NCBI RefSeq assembly: GCF_016907475.1
Contig: NZ_JAFBCA010000001.1
Span: 4,278,001 to 4,342,000 of the forward strand
Source of the DNA: Nocardioides cavernae
Lineage (GTDB): Bacteria; Actinomycetota; Actinomycetes; Propionibacteriales; Nocardioidaceae
Direction: 5' to 3'
Length of the DNA stretch: 64,000 nt
Below, in pieces: positions 49,087 through 58,938 of the stretch. The number at the start of each line of letters is the position of its first letter. The first letter of the stretch is position 1. A program made the position numbers and the translations under genes. The notes beneath the pieces are model-generated. The model made no database searches and was not told the DNA's origin. It saw nothing but the letters and a program-made list of their open reading frames with translations.

Positions 49087-50274
49087 GGCGCGGTGGGAGG
49101 GTGCGCTCGCCTGCGTCCGCTCGCGGAGGAGACGGCCGACGACCAGCGCCGCGATCGCCGTGGTCACCGGGACCGCGGCGATGATCCCGAGCCCGCCGAC
49201 GAGCCCGCGGACCACCTCCTGCGCCACCACCTCCTGGCTGACCGCGACCCCGAAGGGCAGTGACAGCGCGGAGAAGACGAGCATCAGCGGCAACGTGGCG
49301 CCGACGTAGGCCAGCACGAGGGTGTTGACGGTGGACGCGGCGTGCGAGCGCCCGATGCGCATCGCGCGGGTGAAGAGCGAGCGCGTGCTGGCGTCGGGGT
49401 CGACGTCGGCGAGCTCCCACACCGCCCACGTCTGGGTGACGGTGACGTCGTCGAGCACGCCGAGGGCACCGATGACCAGGCCGGCGAGCAGCAGCCCGCG
49501 GAGGTCGACCTGGGCGGCGATGCCGGAGATGTACTGGCTGCCCTCGTCGACGAGGCCGGTGAACTGGCCGACCTCGGTGAACACCCACCCGACGCCGCCG
49601 ATCACCAGGAGCGACACCAGGGTCCCGAGCATCGCGACCGTCGTGCGGACGGTGAAGCCGTGCGAGAGGTAGAGCGTGACCAGCATGATCGCGGCCGCGG
49701 TCGTCACCGCGACGAGGAGCGGCGAGGCACCCTCCATGATCGCGGGCAAGGTGAATCCCGCGATGAGGATCAGGGAGTACGCCAGGCTGGCGAGGGCGCC
49801 GATGCCGCGCCAGCGCGACAGCGCGAGGACGGCCACGGCGAACAGGATCAGCAGCACGAGCAGGGGCGGCCCGCGGTCGAAGTCCTGGAAGGCGTACTGC
49901 TCGCCGTCGGGCGCCTGCTCGGTGAACGACACGATGATGCGGTCGCCCGCCACCACCTCGGGTGCCTGCGAGCCGTAGGGCAGCAGTGCCTCCGCCTCAC
50001 CGGGGGCGCCGGGACCGCTGAGCAGCTCGACCTCGGCGAGCTGGCACCCCTCCACCTGTTGGCGGCACGGGCCGACCGACAGCACCTCGGCCGCGCCGCG
50101 CTCGACGTCGACCCCCGGACCGCTGATCTCCAGGTCGCCGTCGGGCCAGAGCGTGACGAGCCCGACGAGCGTCGCGATCACGAGCGGGGCCACCAGCGCC
50201 GCCATCAGCACCCTGATCTGCCGCGGCGCGGGCCCGAGGGACGGGCGCTCGCCGTGGCTGTGTCCAGCCCCCAC
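49084..50274 (-). CDS. YibE/F-family membrane protein
   Basis: 396 aa, GTG start. One N-terminal helix (VLMAALVAPLVIATLVGLVTLW), a beta-rich extracellular loop of about 90 residues with a Cys pair (GPCRQQVEGCQLAEVEL), then seven to eight helices. The family segments GALGVLDDVTVTQTWAVWEL and GRSHAASTVNTLVLAYVGATLP are present. Function is not established for the family; some are linked to small-molecule or metal transport. Its GTG lies three bases past the perM stop, so the two are co-transcribed. Confidence 0.87.
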   Translation of the reverse strand: MGAGHSHGERPSLGPAPRQIRVLMAALVAPLVIATLVGLVTLWPDGDLEISGPGVDVERGAAEVLSVGPCRQQVEGCQLAEVELLSGPGAPGEAEALLPYGSQAPEVVAGDRIIVSFTEQAPDGEQYAFQDFDRGPPLLVLLILFAVAVLALSRWRGIGALASLAYSLILIAGFTLPAIMEGASPLLVAVTTAAAIMLVTLYLSHGFTVRTTVAMLGTLVSLLVIGGVGWVFTEVGQFTGLVDEGSQYISGIAAQVDLRGLLLAGLVIGALGVLDDVTVTQTWAVWELADVDPDASTRSLFTRAMRIGRSHAASTVNTLVLAYVGATLPLMLVFSALSLPFGVAVSQEVVAQEVVRGLVGGLGIIAAVPVTTAIAALVVGRLLRERTQASAPSHRA

Positions 50275-50277
50275 CGA

Positions 50278-51549
50278 TCAGTCCTCGGCGGGCGTGTCGG
50301 GACCGGGGCCCTCCTCGGGCGCCACGGACCGGGCCGTGCGCCACGCGAACAAGGCCAGCACCGATGCGCCGAGGAGCGCTCCGATGCCGCACGCGGTGAC
50401 CGAGTGGACCAGGACGTCGCGGGTGAACGGACCCACGAAACGCATGCGGCCCGGTCCGGCGGCACCACCCGACAGCGAGGCGAGCAGCGCGAACCCGACG
50501 CCGGCAGCCAGCCCGCCTCCGCACCCGGCGAGCGCGATCCGGTCCCAGGTCAGGGGGCGGCCGCGGAGCACGCGGTGCGCCGAGACGGCAGCGACCAGAG
50601 GCGGGAGGACCATGAGGCCGCCCATCCAGCCCGGAGGCGTGCCGACCGCCGGCAGCGCCGCGAACAGCGGGACGACCGGCAGCGGGCCGAGCACGACCGC
50701 GCCCGGCGACACGAGGGTCGCGCCACCGACGGCGAACCCTGGCCCGAGGAGCCACGAGCCGGCGAACAGGGCGGCGTTGGGGGCGTAGGCGGCGTTGACG
50801 AGGGCGTAGAGGCCGGCCTCCGACGGGCTGAGGTGCAGCCGCGAGGTCATCGTCGCGGCCTCGCCGAAGGAGACGGCGAAGGAGACGAGGAAGAGCACGG
50901 CGGAGACGGCCAGCAACCGCGCGAGCACGGAGCCGGCGACGGCGGCGCCCGCCCGGACGGAGGCCGGGAGGAAGGCCGCCCAGATCGCGGCGCGGCCCGA
51001 GCCGATCGCGATGGCCGGGGCGGCGACGAACGCCGTCAGGAGCACGGTCCAGCCGAGCACCCGCGGCAAGGAGGGGTCGGCCGTGCTGCCGGCGGCGAGG
51101 GTCGCGACCACCACGGCCACGACGGCGTACGAGGCGAAGAACAGGGCGACGGCGGTGGGCACGGTGAAGTCGCGCTCGCCGTCGGAGATCCGGTCGGCGT
51201 CGGGGCCGTGACCGGAGACCGAGTCGCCGACGCGGTGCCCGAGCCGCCACACCGACCACGCCGCGATGGCCGTGATCCCGAGCGGGACGATCGTGACCCG
51301 CGCGCCCAGGACGGTGACTCCGGAGCCGTGGCCGGCCAGCCAGGCGAGGGCGCCCACGCGCATGCCGTCGCGGGGAGCGCCGTGGACGCCGGCGTCGGAG
51401 GCGAACCAGCCGATGACGCCGATCGACAGCAGCACGACGAGGGGGCCCAGCGCCGCGAGCGCACCGCCGAGGGTCGCGATCAGCACGAGCGGGCGCGGCC
51501 GGACAGCCTCGGTCCGCGCGTGGTCGGGTCGGGTCAGGAGCGACGTCAT
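50278..51549 (-). CDS. perM: PerM-like (DUF6350) polytopic membrane protein
   Basis: 423 aa from ATG 51549 with about ten hydrophobic segments (from LVLIATLGGALAALGPLVVLL) and a Gly-rich C-terminal half. The position just upstream of purN-purH and the size match mycobacterial PerM (Rv0955), reported to affect cell division and persistence; the DUF6350 family name is used for relatives. Sequence motifs are weak, so the call rests on synteny and topology. It is followed at once by the YibE/F gene. Confidence 0.7.
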   Translation of the reverse strand: MTSLLTRPDHARTEAVRPRPLVLIATLGGALAALGPLVVLLSIGVIGWFASDAGVHGAPRDGMRVGALAWLAGHGSGVTVLGARVTIVPLGITAIAAWSVWRLGHRVGDSVSGHGPDADRISDGERDFTVPTAVALFFASYAVVAVVVATLAAGSTADPSLPRVLGWTVLLTAFVAAPAIAIGSGRAAIWAAFLPASVRAGAAVAGSVLARLLAVSAVLFLVSFAVSFGEAATMTSRLHLSPSEAGLYALVNAAYAPNAALFAGSWLLGPGFAVGGATLVSPGAVVLGPLPVVPLFAALPAVGTPPGWMGGLMVLPPLVAAVSAHRVLRGRPLTWDRIALAGCGGGLAAGVGFALLASLSGGAAGPGRMRFVGPFTRDVLVHSVTACGIGALLGASVLALFAWRTARSVAPEEGPGPDTPAED

Positions 51550-51657
51550 GGCCGCCCCATCATCACCTGCCCCTCGAAGCAGATGTCGCTCCCACGCCGC
51601 CCGTCGCAACCGCGACGCCCCGGTGGGCAGGGATGTGCACCGCAAGGCCCCCTCCCG

Positions 51658-51663
51658 TACCGT
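51658..51663 (+). promoter_or_regulatory. -10 box TACCGT for the sigma-fusion gene
   Basis: TACCGT ends nine bases before ATG 51673. A GGAG is also present in the gap, so the start may be either leaderless or weakly ribosome-site led. Confidence 0.4.
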
Positions 51664-51672
51664 GGAGCGGTC

Positions 51673-53571
51673 ATGAGGAGCCCCGAGACCTTCGACGCCT
51701 ACTACGTCGAGACCCGCACCCGTCTCCTGCACGAGGCGTACGCCCTCACCGGAGACGCGCCGGCCTCCCGGGCCGCCGTCCGCGACGCCTTCGTCGTGGC
51801 CTGGCACCGCTGGCGCAAGGTCGGGCAGCTCGAGGACCGCGACGGCTACGTCCGCCCCCTCGCCCTCGGTCGCGCCCGCCGGCGGCACACCGCCCGGATC
51901 TGGCACCGCGACAAGTCGCTCGACCCCGAGGTGCGCAGCACCCTCGACGCGCTGTCCAAGCTCACCGCGCGCCAGCGCGAGCTGCTCGTCCTCAACGGCA
52001 TCTCCGCGCTCTCCCTCGGCGAGGTGGCCCGCACCGTCGGCCTCCCCCGCGCCGACGCCGAGCGCGAGCTCCAGACGGCGAGCTCGCAGTTCTCGCTGCA
52101 CCGCGACGCCCCGACCACCGACATCCCGCGGCTGCTCCACGCGCTCAACGGCCCGCTCGAGGACATCCGCTGGCCCCGCGCCACGGTCATCCGTCGCTCC
52201 GGCGCCGCGCGACGCCGTACCCACACCGTGATCGGGGCCGGCCTCGCAACCGCCGCGCTCCTGGCCTCCGGCTCCCTGGTCGCCACCGGCGCCGGCGCCG
52301 AGCCCACGAGCCTGAGCGAGGAGAAGGCCACGCCCGGCGTCACGGTGCACGCACCCGTCGACGACGACGCGGGCGCGGAGATGATCAGCGCCGACTCGCT
52401 GCTCGCCCCGGACCAGCTCACGCGCTACGGGTCCGGGCTCGACTGGACCGAGACCGCCACCACCGACAACCTCGACGGCGACGGCCTGCTGGCGCCGTGC
52501 CAGCGCGAGCGGTTCGCCGACCCCGACGGCGTCACCGCCCTCGCCCGCACCTGGGACGGCACCGAGACCCGCGTGGAGCGGACGAAGGTCGGCAAGGGCG
52601 ACCGCCAGCGCACGCGCAAGCGGGAGGTCACCGACGTACGGTCGACCGCCGTCCAGATGGTCGAGATGTCGCGCAACGAGCGCCAGGCGGCGCAGGGCTT
52701 CGAGACCGCGTCGCTGTGGTTCGCCGGATGCATCGACCCGCGCACCCAGCTCATGTCGACCCGCACGGTGAAGCGCGTCGGCGACGAGGCACGCGTCTTC
52801 CGGCTGCGGTCCTGGGGCAAGCAGCCGGCCACCCTCACCGTCGGCACGGCCCGCACCGGCAGCCTCGTGGTCACCCAGGTCGTGCGCAGCCGCGGTCGCG
52901 CCGTCCCCGACAAGGCGGTGCTGACCGGGCTCGCCGCCGCCGTCAACGGCGTGTGCGGGTCCGAGGGCGCCGGCGCCTGCGCCGGGCGCGCCCGGGACAA
53001 CGCCACCCCGCCGCTCGGGATCGGCACGCCGCCGGGGCTGCTCTCGGTGGTCGACCTACCGCCGGTCGCCGCCGTTCGCGGCCCCTGGGTCGGCACGGAG
53101 CCCGAGCGGGCGCGCAACAACTACGCAGCCACCCGGTGCGACCGGACGACCTTCCAGGGCAAGGGCATCAGCAAGGCCCTGACCCGCACCTTCCTCTTCC
53201 CCGAGACGCCGAACGCCAACCAGCTCGGCCTCACCCAGACCGTCGGCGCGATGAAGCCGGGCCGGGCCGGCACGTTCGTCGACCAGGTCCGCGACCGCAT
53301 CCGCCAGTGCGGGCAGGCCAACCTCGGCACCAACGTGACCCAGCTGGCCTCGGCGTCCTCGAAGTCGGGCGACCTGAGCGTGTGGGCGCTGACCTTCGAG
53401 ATCAACGACAGCCAGTCGTTCCCGTTCCTGATGGCGATCGTGCGCGACGGCGGCGCCGTCTCCCAGCTCGGCTTCGCCCCCGACCGCGCCATGACGATGT
53501 CGCGCGACGACTTCGTCGCCCTCGCCCGGCGCGTGGCCGAGCGGCTCGGACCGCTGGATTCCTCGAGCTGA
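51673..53571 (+). CDS. ECF-sigma-like protein fused to a membrane helix and ectodomain
   Basis: 632 aa. Residues 1-70 resemble sigma region 2 (FDAYYVETRTRLLHEAYALTG, then AFVVAWHRWRKVGQLED). Residues 95-150 resemble sigma region 4, with helix-turn-helix LTARQRELLVLNGISALSLGEVA read as two pieces: LTARQRELLVL and LSLGEVARTVGLPRADAE. A basic stretch RRSGAARRR is followed by one transmembrane helix, GAGLATAALLASGSLVATGAG (about 180-200), then some 430 extracellular residues in two similar halves, each with paired Cys. An ordinary ECF factor is under 200 aa and soluble, so this is a tethered version. The downstream lipoprotein is probably its partner. Confidence 0.72.
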   Translation: MRSPETFDAYYVETRTRLLHEAYALTGDAPASRAAVRDAFVVAWHRWRKVGQLEDRDGYVRPLALGRARRRHTARIWHRDKSLDPEVRSTLDALSKLTARQRELLVLNGISALSLGEVARTVGLPRADAERELQTASSQFSLHRDAPTTDIPRLLHALNGPLEDIRWPRATVIRRSGAARRRTHTVIGAGLATAALLASGSLVATGAGAEPTSLSEEKATPGVTVHAPVDDDAGAEMISADSLLAPDQLTRYGSGLDWTETATTDNLDGDGLLAPCQRERFADPDGVTALARTWDGTETRVERTKVGKGDRQRTRKREVTDVRSTAVQMVEMSRNERQAAQGFETASLWFAGCIDPRTQLMSTRTVKRVGDEARVFRLRSWGKQPATLTVGTARTGSLVVTQVVRSRGRAVPDKAVLTGLAAAVNGVCGSEGAGACAGRARDNATPPLGIGTPPGLLSVVDLPPVAAVRGPWVGTEPERARNNYAATRCDRTTFQGKGISKALTRTFLFPETPNANQLGLTQTVGAMKPGRAGTFVDQVRDRIRQCGQANLGTNVTQLASASSKSGDLSVWALTFEINDSQSFPFLMAIVRDGGAVSQLGFAPDRAMTMSRDDFVALARRVAERLGPLDSSS

Positions 53572-53607
53572 CGCAACCTTTTCGCCCCTGACGGTGTCTC
53601 ACCGGTC

Positions 53608-55002
53608 ATGAGGCACCGCGCACGGCTCGTCACCGCCGCGCTGGCCTGCACCCTCGCGCTCGCCGCCGGGTGCGGGGACCAGTCGGCGGACGGGCCGACG
53701 ACGGGTGGCTCCTCGGACGGCTCCGTCGCGTCAGCGAGCGACGGGACGAGCCCGGGCACCGCGATCCCGGACGACTTCCCGCTGTCCTCGGGCATGGGCG
53801 GTCCTGCCGACACCGTCCCGACCTCCCGGAGCGGCACCGGCCTGCGTGACCTCGAGCTGTGCGGCACTTCTCCGCTGCGCGGACTGGGCACCCGTGACCG
53901 GATGGTGGCCGACAACAGCGGCGGCGAGTCCGCCGACACCCGCGAGCTGCTGGTCCTCGGGGCTCCCGACGACGCGCGCCGCCTCGCCGACCGCCTGGCC
54001 GGCCTCGTCGCCGACTGCGCCGAGCCCGACGCCAGCCGCGACATGGAGACGCGCACCGAGGTGCTGGCCTCGCCGTTCGGTCCCGGGCCGGCCACCACGC
54101 TCCTGCAGACCTACAGCTTCGACGGCGAGCCGGGCACGGGCGCGACCATCGTGCACGTCGTGCCCGTCGGTGCCGCGCTCCTCGTCACGTCGACGTACGG
54201 GCAGTGGACCCGCGAGCGCGCCCGGGACGCCGTCGACGCGACCGTCGGGCCGCTGCGCGGCACGGTCGAGGCACTGGCGATGTTCGGCGAGGTCCCGACG
54301 TCCACGCCGGCCCCGACCGAGACCCCGACCGAGACTCCGACCGAGGCGCCCACCACGCCGTCACCGTCGGCTCCCTCCTCGTCGCCGCCGTCCTCCACAC
54401 CGTCGGCGCCGCCGACGTCGACCCCGACGACCGACCCGACCGGGACACCCGAGACCCCCCAGCCCACCGAGCCCGCAGAGATCCCGGCGGACTTCCCGCT
54501 CGGCGTCGGCCTGCCCGAGGACGGCGGCGACAACGACGTCACGCCTCCCACGGACGACGTGGGCATGGACCCGGTCGAGATGTGCGGCCGCGACGTGTGG
54601 CCCGACGCCGACGCGGCGAGCACCCGCCACCTCTACTCCTTCGTGCTCGGCCCGGAGTACTACGACGGGCGCGAGCTCGTCGTCCACGCCGACGCCGACG
54701 CCGCGGTGGAGGCCATGACGGAGGTCCGTCGGGCCGCCCGCGACTGCCGGCGCTCCGCCAACCAGGTGTGGACCGTCCTGCCCCGCGACACCGGCTACGA
54801 CACGGTGACGATGGGCCTGACGTACGCCGACGGGCTCGGCAGCTCGGTCTTCCAGGTCACCCGGGTCGGTTCGGCACGACTGATGGTCCAGACGTACGGT
54901 GAGGGCTCGCTCGCGTCGCTGGACCGACAGGCCGACGAGGTCACGGGGACCACCAACCAGATCGTCCAGTCGATGTGCGCGTTCACGAAAACGGGGTGCT
55001 AG
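53608..55002 (+). CDS. Lipoprotein with two tandem related domains
   Basis: 464 aa. Signal with lipobox LAAGC, Cys22. Two homologous domains are joined by a Thr/Pro/Ser linker (about residues 230-290): domain 1 starts IPDDFPLSSGMGG and has LELCGTSPL ... LVADCAEP; domain 2 starts IPADFPLGVGLPEDGG and has VEMCGRDVW ... ARDCRRSA. Each domain ends in a strand pair around V-V-x-V-G-x-A-x-L-V. The pattern (Cys, TRxLxxF-like helix, Cys, then a strand ending near a Gly) recurs in the ectodomain of the preceding sigma fusion. It lies 36 bp downstream, so probably in the same operon. Ligand unknown. Confidence 0.78.
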   Translation: MRHRARLVTAALACTLALAAGCGDQSADGPTTGGSSDGSVASASDGTSPGTAIPDDFPLSSGMGGPADTVPTSRSGTGLRDLELCGTSPLRGLGTRDRMVADNSGGESADTRELLVLGAPDDARRLADRLAGLVADCAEPDASRDMETRTEVLASPFGPGPATTLLQTYSFDGEPGTGATIVHVVPVGAALLVTSTYGQWTRERARDAVDATVGPLRGTVEALAMFGEVPTSTPAPTETPTETPTEAPTTPSPSAPSSSPPSSTPSAPPTSTPTTDPTGTPETPQPTEPAEIPADFPLGVGLPEDGGDNDVTPPTDDVGMDPVEMCGRDVWPDADAASTRHLYSFVLGPEYYDGRELVVHADADAAVEAMTEVRRAARDCRRSANQVWTVLPRDTGYDTVTMGLTYADGLGSSVFQVTRVGSARLMVQTYGEGSLASLDRQADEVTGTTNQIVQSMCAFTKTGC

Positions 55003-55171
55003 AACCATGTCCATTCCATCGACGCTGGCCAGCTCGGCCTGCCCGACCCTGCCGTCGCCGCGACGGCTCACCGCCGTCGCGCCGGTGCGCCTGCTGGGCG
55101 CCCACGTCGTGTGGCGGCTGCTGTGGGAGGCCCACCCGCCCACCCGCCACGACCGGCACGCGAAATCCACG

Positions 55172-55201
55172 ACGGCCCCGCAGGTGGACCTGCGAGGCCG
55201 T
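55172..55201 (-). terminator. Terminator for sucCD
   Basis: A 13-bp stem with one mismatch (ACGGCCCCGCAGG with CCTGCGAGGCCGT, loop TGGA). On the minus strand it is followed by CGTGGATTTCG. A second small palindrome, GCTCTGGACCAGAGC, lies between it and the sucD stop. Confidence 0.7.
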
Positions 55202-55234
55202 CTGGAAAGTGCTCTGGACCAGAGCGCCTGAGGG

Positions 55235-56116
55235 CTAGATCTCCTTCAGGACCGCCCGCATCAGCTCAGCGGTCTCCGACGGCGTCTTGCCGACCTTGAC
55301 CCCGGCGGCCTCGAGGGCCTCCTTCTTCGCCTGGGCGGTGCCCGAGGAGCCCGACACGATGGCGCCGGCGTGGCCCATGGTCTTGCCCTCGGGAGCGGTG
55401 AAGCCGGCGACGTAGCCGACGACCGGCTTGGTCACGTGCTCCTTGATGTAGGCCGCGGCCCGCTCCTCGGCGTCTCCGCCGATCTCGCCGATCATCACGA
55501 TCGCCTTGGTCTCCGGGTCGTTCTCGAAGGCCTCGAGCGCGTCGATGTGGGTGGTGCCGATGATCGGGTCACCGCCGATGCCGATCGCGGTGGTGAAGCC
55601 GAAGTCCTTCAGCTCGTACATCATCTGGTAGGTCAGCGTGCCCGACTTCGACACGAGGCCGATGGGGCCCTTGCCCGCGATGGTGTGCGGGGTGATGCCG
55701 GCCAGCGACTCCTCCGGCGTGATGATGCCGGGGCAGTTGGGGCCGATCATGCGGGTGGACTTGCCCTCGAGGTACTGCACGACCTCGGCGGTGTCGAGGA
55801 CCGGCACGCCCTCGGTGATCACCACGAGGAGCGGGATCTCGGCGTCGATGGCCTCGATCGCGGCGTCCTTGGTGAAGGCCGGCGGCACGAAGGCGACGGA
55901 CACGTTGGCGCCGGTCTCCTTCATGGCCTCCTCGACGGTGCCGAAGACGGGGAGCTCCTTGCCGCCCAGCTCGACCTTCGTCCCGGCCTTGCGGGCGTTG
56001 ACGCCTCCGACGATGTTGGCGCCCGACTCGACCATGAGGGTGGTGTGCTTGGCACCCATGCCGCCCGTCATGCCCTGGACGATGATCTTGGAGTCCTTGT
56101 TGAGGTAGATGCTCAT
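55235..56116 (-). CDS. sucD: Succinyl-CoA synthetase alpha subunit
   Basis: Cleaves succinyl-CoA to succinate with nucleotide phosphorylation, together with SucC. 293 aa. CoA-binding fold [18 protein letters not shown], then [16 protein letters not shown] and [15 protein letters not shown]. The phosphohistidine segment is [20 protein letters not shown], and [20 protein letters not shown] is also typical. It follows sucC after a 17-bp gap with AGAGAG purines. It directly accepts the product of the nearby methylmalonyl-CoA mutase. Confidence 0.96.
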   Translation of the reverse strand: MSIYLNKDSKIIVQGMTGGMGAKHTTLMVESGANIVGGVNARKAGTKVELGGKELPVFGTVEEAMKETGANVSVAFVPPAFTKDAAIEAIDAEIPLLVVITEGVPVLDTAEVVQYLEGKSTRMIGPNCPGIITPEESLAGITPHTIAGKGPIGLVSKSGTLTYQMMYELKDFGFTTAIGIGGDPIIGTTHIDALEAFENDPETKAIVMIGEIGGDAEERAAAYIKEHVTKPVVGYVAGFTAPEGKTMGHAGAIVSGSSGTAQAKKEALEAAGVKVGKTPSETAELMRAVLKEI

Positions 56117-56133
56117 CTGTTCAGTTCTCTCTC

Positions 56134-57303
56134 TCAGGCCTGGTGGGCGAGCTCGGCGGCCTTGTCGGCCGCGCCGTCCATCGTGTCGACCTGGGTGACC
56201 AGCGGGTGGTTGAGCTCGTCGAGGATGCGACGACCCTCCTCGACGTTGTTGCCGTCGAGGCGGACGACGAGGGGCTTGCTCTCCTTGTCGCCGAGGATCT
56301 CCAGCGCACCCTTGATGCCGTTGGCGACCTCGTCGCAGGCGGTGATGCCGCCGAAGACGTTGACGAAGACGCTCTTGACCTGCGGGTCGTTGATGATCAC
56401 GTCGAGGCCGTCGGCCATCACCTGGGCGTTGGCGCCGCCGCCGATGTCGAGGAAGTTGGCGGGCTTCACGCCGCCGTGCGCCTCACCGGCGTACGCGACG
56501 ACGTCGAGGGTGCTCATCACGAGGCCCGCGCCGTTGCCGATGATGCCGACCTGGCCGTCGAGCTTGACGTAGTTGAGGCCCTTGTCCTTGGCCTTCGCCT
56601 CGAGCGGGTCGGCCTCCTCGCGGATCTCGAACTGCTCGTGGTCGGGGTGGCGGACCTCGGAGGCGTTGTCGTCGAGCGACACCTTGCCGTCGAGCGCCTC
56701 GAGCTTGTCGCCCTCCAGGCGCGCGAGCGGGTTGACCTCGACGAGGGTGGCGTCCTCCTCGACGTAGACCTTCCACAGCTTCTGGACCATCTCGATGGCC
56801 TGGTCGCGCAGCGCGGCGGGGAACTTGGCCTCGTCGACGATCGCGGCAGCCTTCTCCGGCGTGACGCCCTCGAGGGCGTCGATGCGGATCTGCTTGACGG
56901 CGTCGGGGTTGGTCTTGGCGACCTCCTCGATCTCCACGCCGCCCTCGACCGATGCGATGCACAGGTGCGAGCGGTTGGAGCGGTCGAGCAGGAAGGAGAA
57001 GTAGTACTCCTCCACCGGCGGCGTCGCCGGCGTCACCAGGACGCGGTTGACGCGCAGGCCCTTGATCTCCATGCCGATGATGTCGCGGGCGTAGGACTCA
57101 GCCTCGTCAGCGGTCTTGGCGATCTTCACGCCGCCGGCCTTGCCACGGCCGCCGGCCTTGACCTGGGCCTTGACGACGGTCACGCCGCCCATCTCCTCGG
57201 CGGCGGCTCGCGCGGCCTCCGGGGTCTCGGCGACGACACCCAGGGTGGTCGCGACTCCATGCTTGGCGAAAAGCTCCTTCGCCTGAAACTCCATCAGGTC
57301 CAC
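56134..57303 (-). CDS. sucC: Succinyl-CoA synthetase beta subunit
   Basis: 389 aa counted from GTG 57303 ([17 protein letters not shown]), which gives the family-typical N-terminus; ATG 57294 is the alternative. ATP-grasp domain with [20 protein letters not shown], then [21 protein letters not shown] with the metal-binding region. The C-terminal succinyl-CoA fold has [29 protein letters not shown] and [17 protein letters not shown]. No clear ribosome site precedes either start. First gene of sucCD. Confidence 0.95.
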   Translation of the reverse strand: MDLMEFQAKELFAKHGVATTLGVVAETPEAARAAAEEMGGVTVVKAQVKAGGRGKAGGVKIAKTADEAESYARDIIGMEIKGLRVNRVLVTPATPPVEEYYFSFLLDRSNRSHLCIASVEGGVEIEEVAKTNPDAVKQIRIDALEGVTPEKAAAIVDEAKFPAALRDQAIEMVQKLWKVYVEEDATLVEVNPLARLEGDKLEALDGKVSLDDNASEVRHPDHEQFEIREEADPLEAKAKDKGLNYVKLDGQVGIIGNGAGLVMSTLDVVAYAGEAHGGVKPANFLDIGGGANAQVMADGLDVIINDPQVKSVFVNVFGGITACDEVANGIKGALEILGDKESKPLVVRLDGNNVEEGRRILDELNHPLVTQVDTMDGAADKAAELAHQA

Positions 57304-57419
57304 GAGAGTGACCAGTCCTTTTCGTCTGCGAACAGTGCGGGGAAATCCCTCTCGGCACCCTAGACCTCCGAGCGGGGTCGGGCGAGGTCGGGTGAGCGTG
57401 GTGGTGCTCACGCCCGGGC

Positions 57420-57425
57420 TAGGTT
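57420..57425 (+). promoter_or_regulatory. -10 box TAGGTT for the photolyase gene
   Basis: TAGGTT ends seven bases before ATG 57433. An AGGAG lies too close (one base) to act as a normal ribosome site. Confidence 0.45.
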
Positions 57426-57432
57426 GAGGAGC

Positions 57433-58779
57433 ATGTCCACCCCCAAGCCAGGCTCGAACCGGGACTCGACCTCAGCGGTGATGTGGTTCCGTCGCGACCT
57501 GCGGGTGCGCGACAACCCGGCCCTCCTCGCCGCGCTCGAGGAGGGGTCGGCGACCGCGCTCTTCGTCGTCGACCCGGCCATCTGGGCCACGGCAGGCCCG
57601 GCACGCAGGGCGTGGCTGGCCGCCAACGTGCTCGCGCTCGCCGACCGCATCCCGCTGACCATCCGCCACGGCGACCCCCGCGACGTCGTGCCGCAGGTGG
57701 CCGACGGTCGGCGGGTGCACGTCGCCGCCGAGACGACGCCGTACGGCCGGCGCCGCGACGGGGCCGTGGCCGAGCAGGTCGAGCTCGTCGCGACCGGGTC
57801 GCCGTACGCCGTGGGGCCGGGGCTGGTCCGCAACGGCAGCGGTGATCCCTACCAGGTGTTCAGCGCCTTCGCCCGCGCCTGGCGCGAGCACGGCTGGTCC
57901 GACCCTGCCTCCACGCCCCGCTCCCCCGACCTCGCGCCGGCGGACTCCGACCAGGCCGCGCTGGACCTGTTGGAGGAGGCGGTGGCCGAGGCGCCGTTCG
58001 ACCTTCCCGGCGCCGGCGAGGACGCTGCCTGGCGCCGCTGGCGGTCCTTCCGCGACGACGGCCTGCGGGACTACGGGGACGAGCGCAACCGCCCCGACCA
58101 CGACGGCACCTCGCGGCTCTCGCCCTACCTCCACCTCGGGGTGCTCCACCCGCGCTCGCTCCTGGCCGAGGTCCCCCACACGTCGACGTACGCCACCGAG
58201 CTGGCGTGGCGCGACTTCTACGCCGACGTGCTGTGGCACGCACCGTCCTCGGCGTGGTCGGACCTCAAGCCCGCGCTGGAGGGGATGAGGTACGACGATC
58301 CCGACGACGCGATCGAGGCGTGGCGCACCGGCACCACCGGCTACCCGATCGTCGACGCCGGGATGCGCCAGCTGATGCACACCGGGTGGATGCACAACCG
58401 GGTGCGGATGATCACCGCCTCCTTCCTCACCAAGGACCTGCACGTGTGGTGGCCGGTCGGCGCGCGGCACTTCCTCGACCTGCTGATCGACGGCGACGTG
58501 GCCTCCAACAACCACGGGTGGCAGTGGGTGGCCGGCACCGGGACCGACGCCTCGCCCTACTTCCGGGTGTTCAACCCCGTGACGCAGGGGCTCAAGTTCG
58601 ACCCGCAGGGCGACTACGTGCGCCGCTGGGTGCCCGAGCTGGAGCACCTGCCGGGCAAGTCGGCCCACGAGCCGTGGAAGTCCGACGTGGGCTACGAGCG
58701 GGACTACCCGTTGCGCCTCGTCGACCACGCCGACGAGCGTCGGGAGGCGCTCGAGCGCTACCAGGCGGCGCGCGGCTGA
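57433..58779 (+). CDS. phr: Deoxyribodipyrimidine photolyase (class I/FAD type)
   Basis: Light-driven repair of pyrimidine dimers using FAD and an antenna pigment. 448 aa. The N-terminal alpha/beta domain begins [20 protein letters not shown]. The FAD domain shows [72 protein letters not shown] and [20 protein letters not shown], ending [14 protein letters not shown]. The Trp electron-transfer residues and FAD contacts are in place. DNA repair photolyase is preferred over cryptochrome because the tail is short. Confidence 0.95.
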   Translation: MSTPKPGSNRDSTSAVMWFRRDLRVRDNPALLAALEEGSATALFVVDPAIWATAGPARRAWLAANVLALADRIPLTIRHGDPRDVVPQVADGRRVHVAAETTPYGRRRDGAVAEQVELVATGSPYAVGPGLVRNGSGDPYQVFSAFARAWREHGWSDPASTPRSPDLAPADSDQAALDLLEEAVAEAPFDLPGAGEDAAWRRWRSFRDDGLRDYGDERNRPDHDGTSRLSPYLHLGVLHPRSLLAEVPHTSTYATELAWRDFYADVLWHAPSSAWSDLKPALEGMRYDDPDDAIEAWRTGTTGYPIVDAGMRQLMHTGWMHNRVRMITASFLTKDLHVWWPVGARHFLDLLIDGDVASNNHGWQWVAGTGTDASPYFRVFNPVTQGLKFDPQGDYVRRWVPELEHLPGKSAHEPWKSDVGYERDYPLRLVDHADERREALERYQAARG

Positions 58780-58849
58780 GTCCTGCGTCACCTCGCAGCG
58801 TCCGTTTATCGGCCGCCCGGCGGGGTACGTGAACTTATTTGGTCGAGGG

Positions 58850-58880
58850 TTGCACTTTCCCGTGATCCTTCCGTTACAGT
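58850..58880 (+). promoter_or_regulatory. Possible sigma-70-type promoter for the M23 peptidase
   Basis: TTGCAC (58850-58855) and TACAGT (58875-58880) with a 19-bp spacer, 58 bp upstream of ATG 58939. The spacing is a little long, so this is tentative. Confidence 0.3.
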
Positions 58881-58938
58881 CGTGCGCGGTCTCGCCGACC
58901 CGACCCCCCTGACGACCCGGCAGATTGGTAACTCCTTC

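Noticed and set aside
45796..49263. Long plus-strand frame (1155 codons) opposite folD, purH and purN
   Set aside because: Antisense shadow; low-complexity composition and no domain, while the minus strand encodes complete enzymes.
55007..55231. 74-aa plus-strand reading frame after the lipoprotein
   Set aside because: It has no ribosome site and its 3' half coincides with the sucCD terminator hairpin, so it is probably not a gene.
58780..58938. c-di-AMP (ydaO-type) riboswitch upstream of the M23 peptidase
   Set aside because: Actinobacterial cell-wall hydrolase genes often have one, but the conserved core of that riboswitch was not found in this leader.
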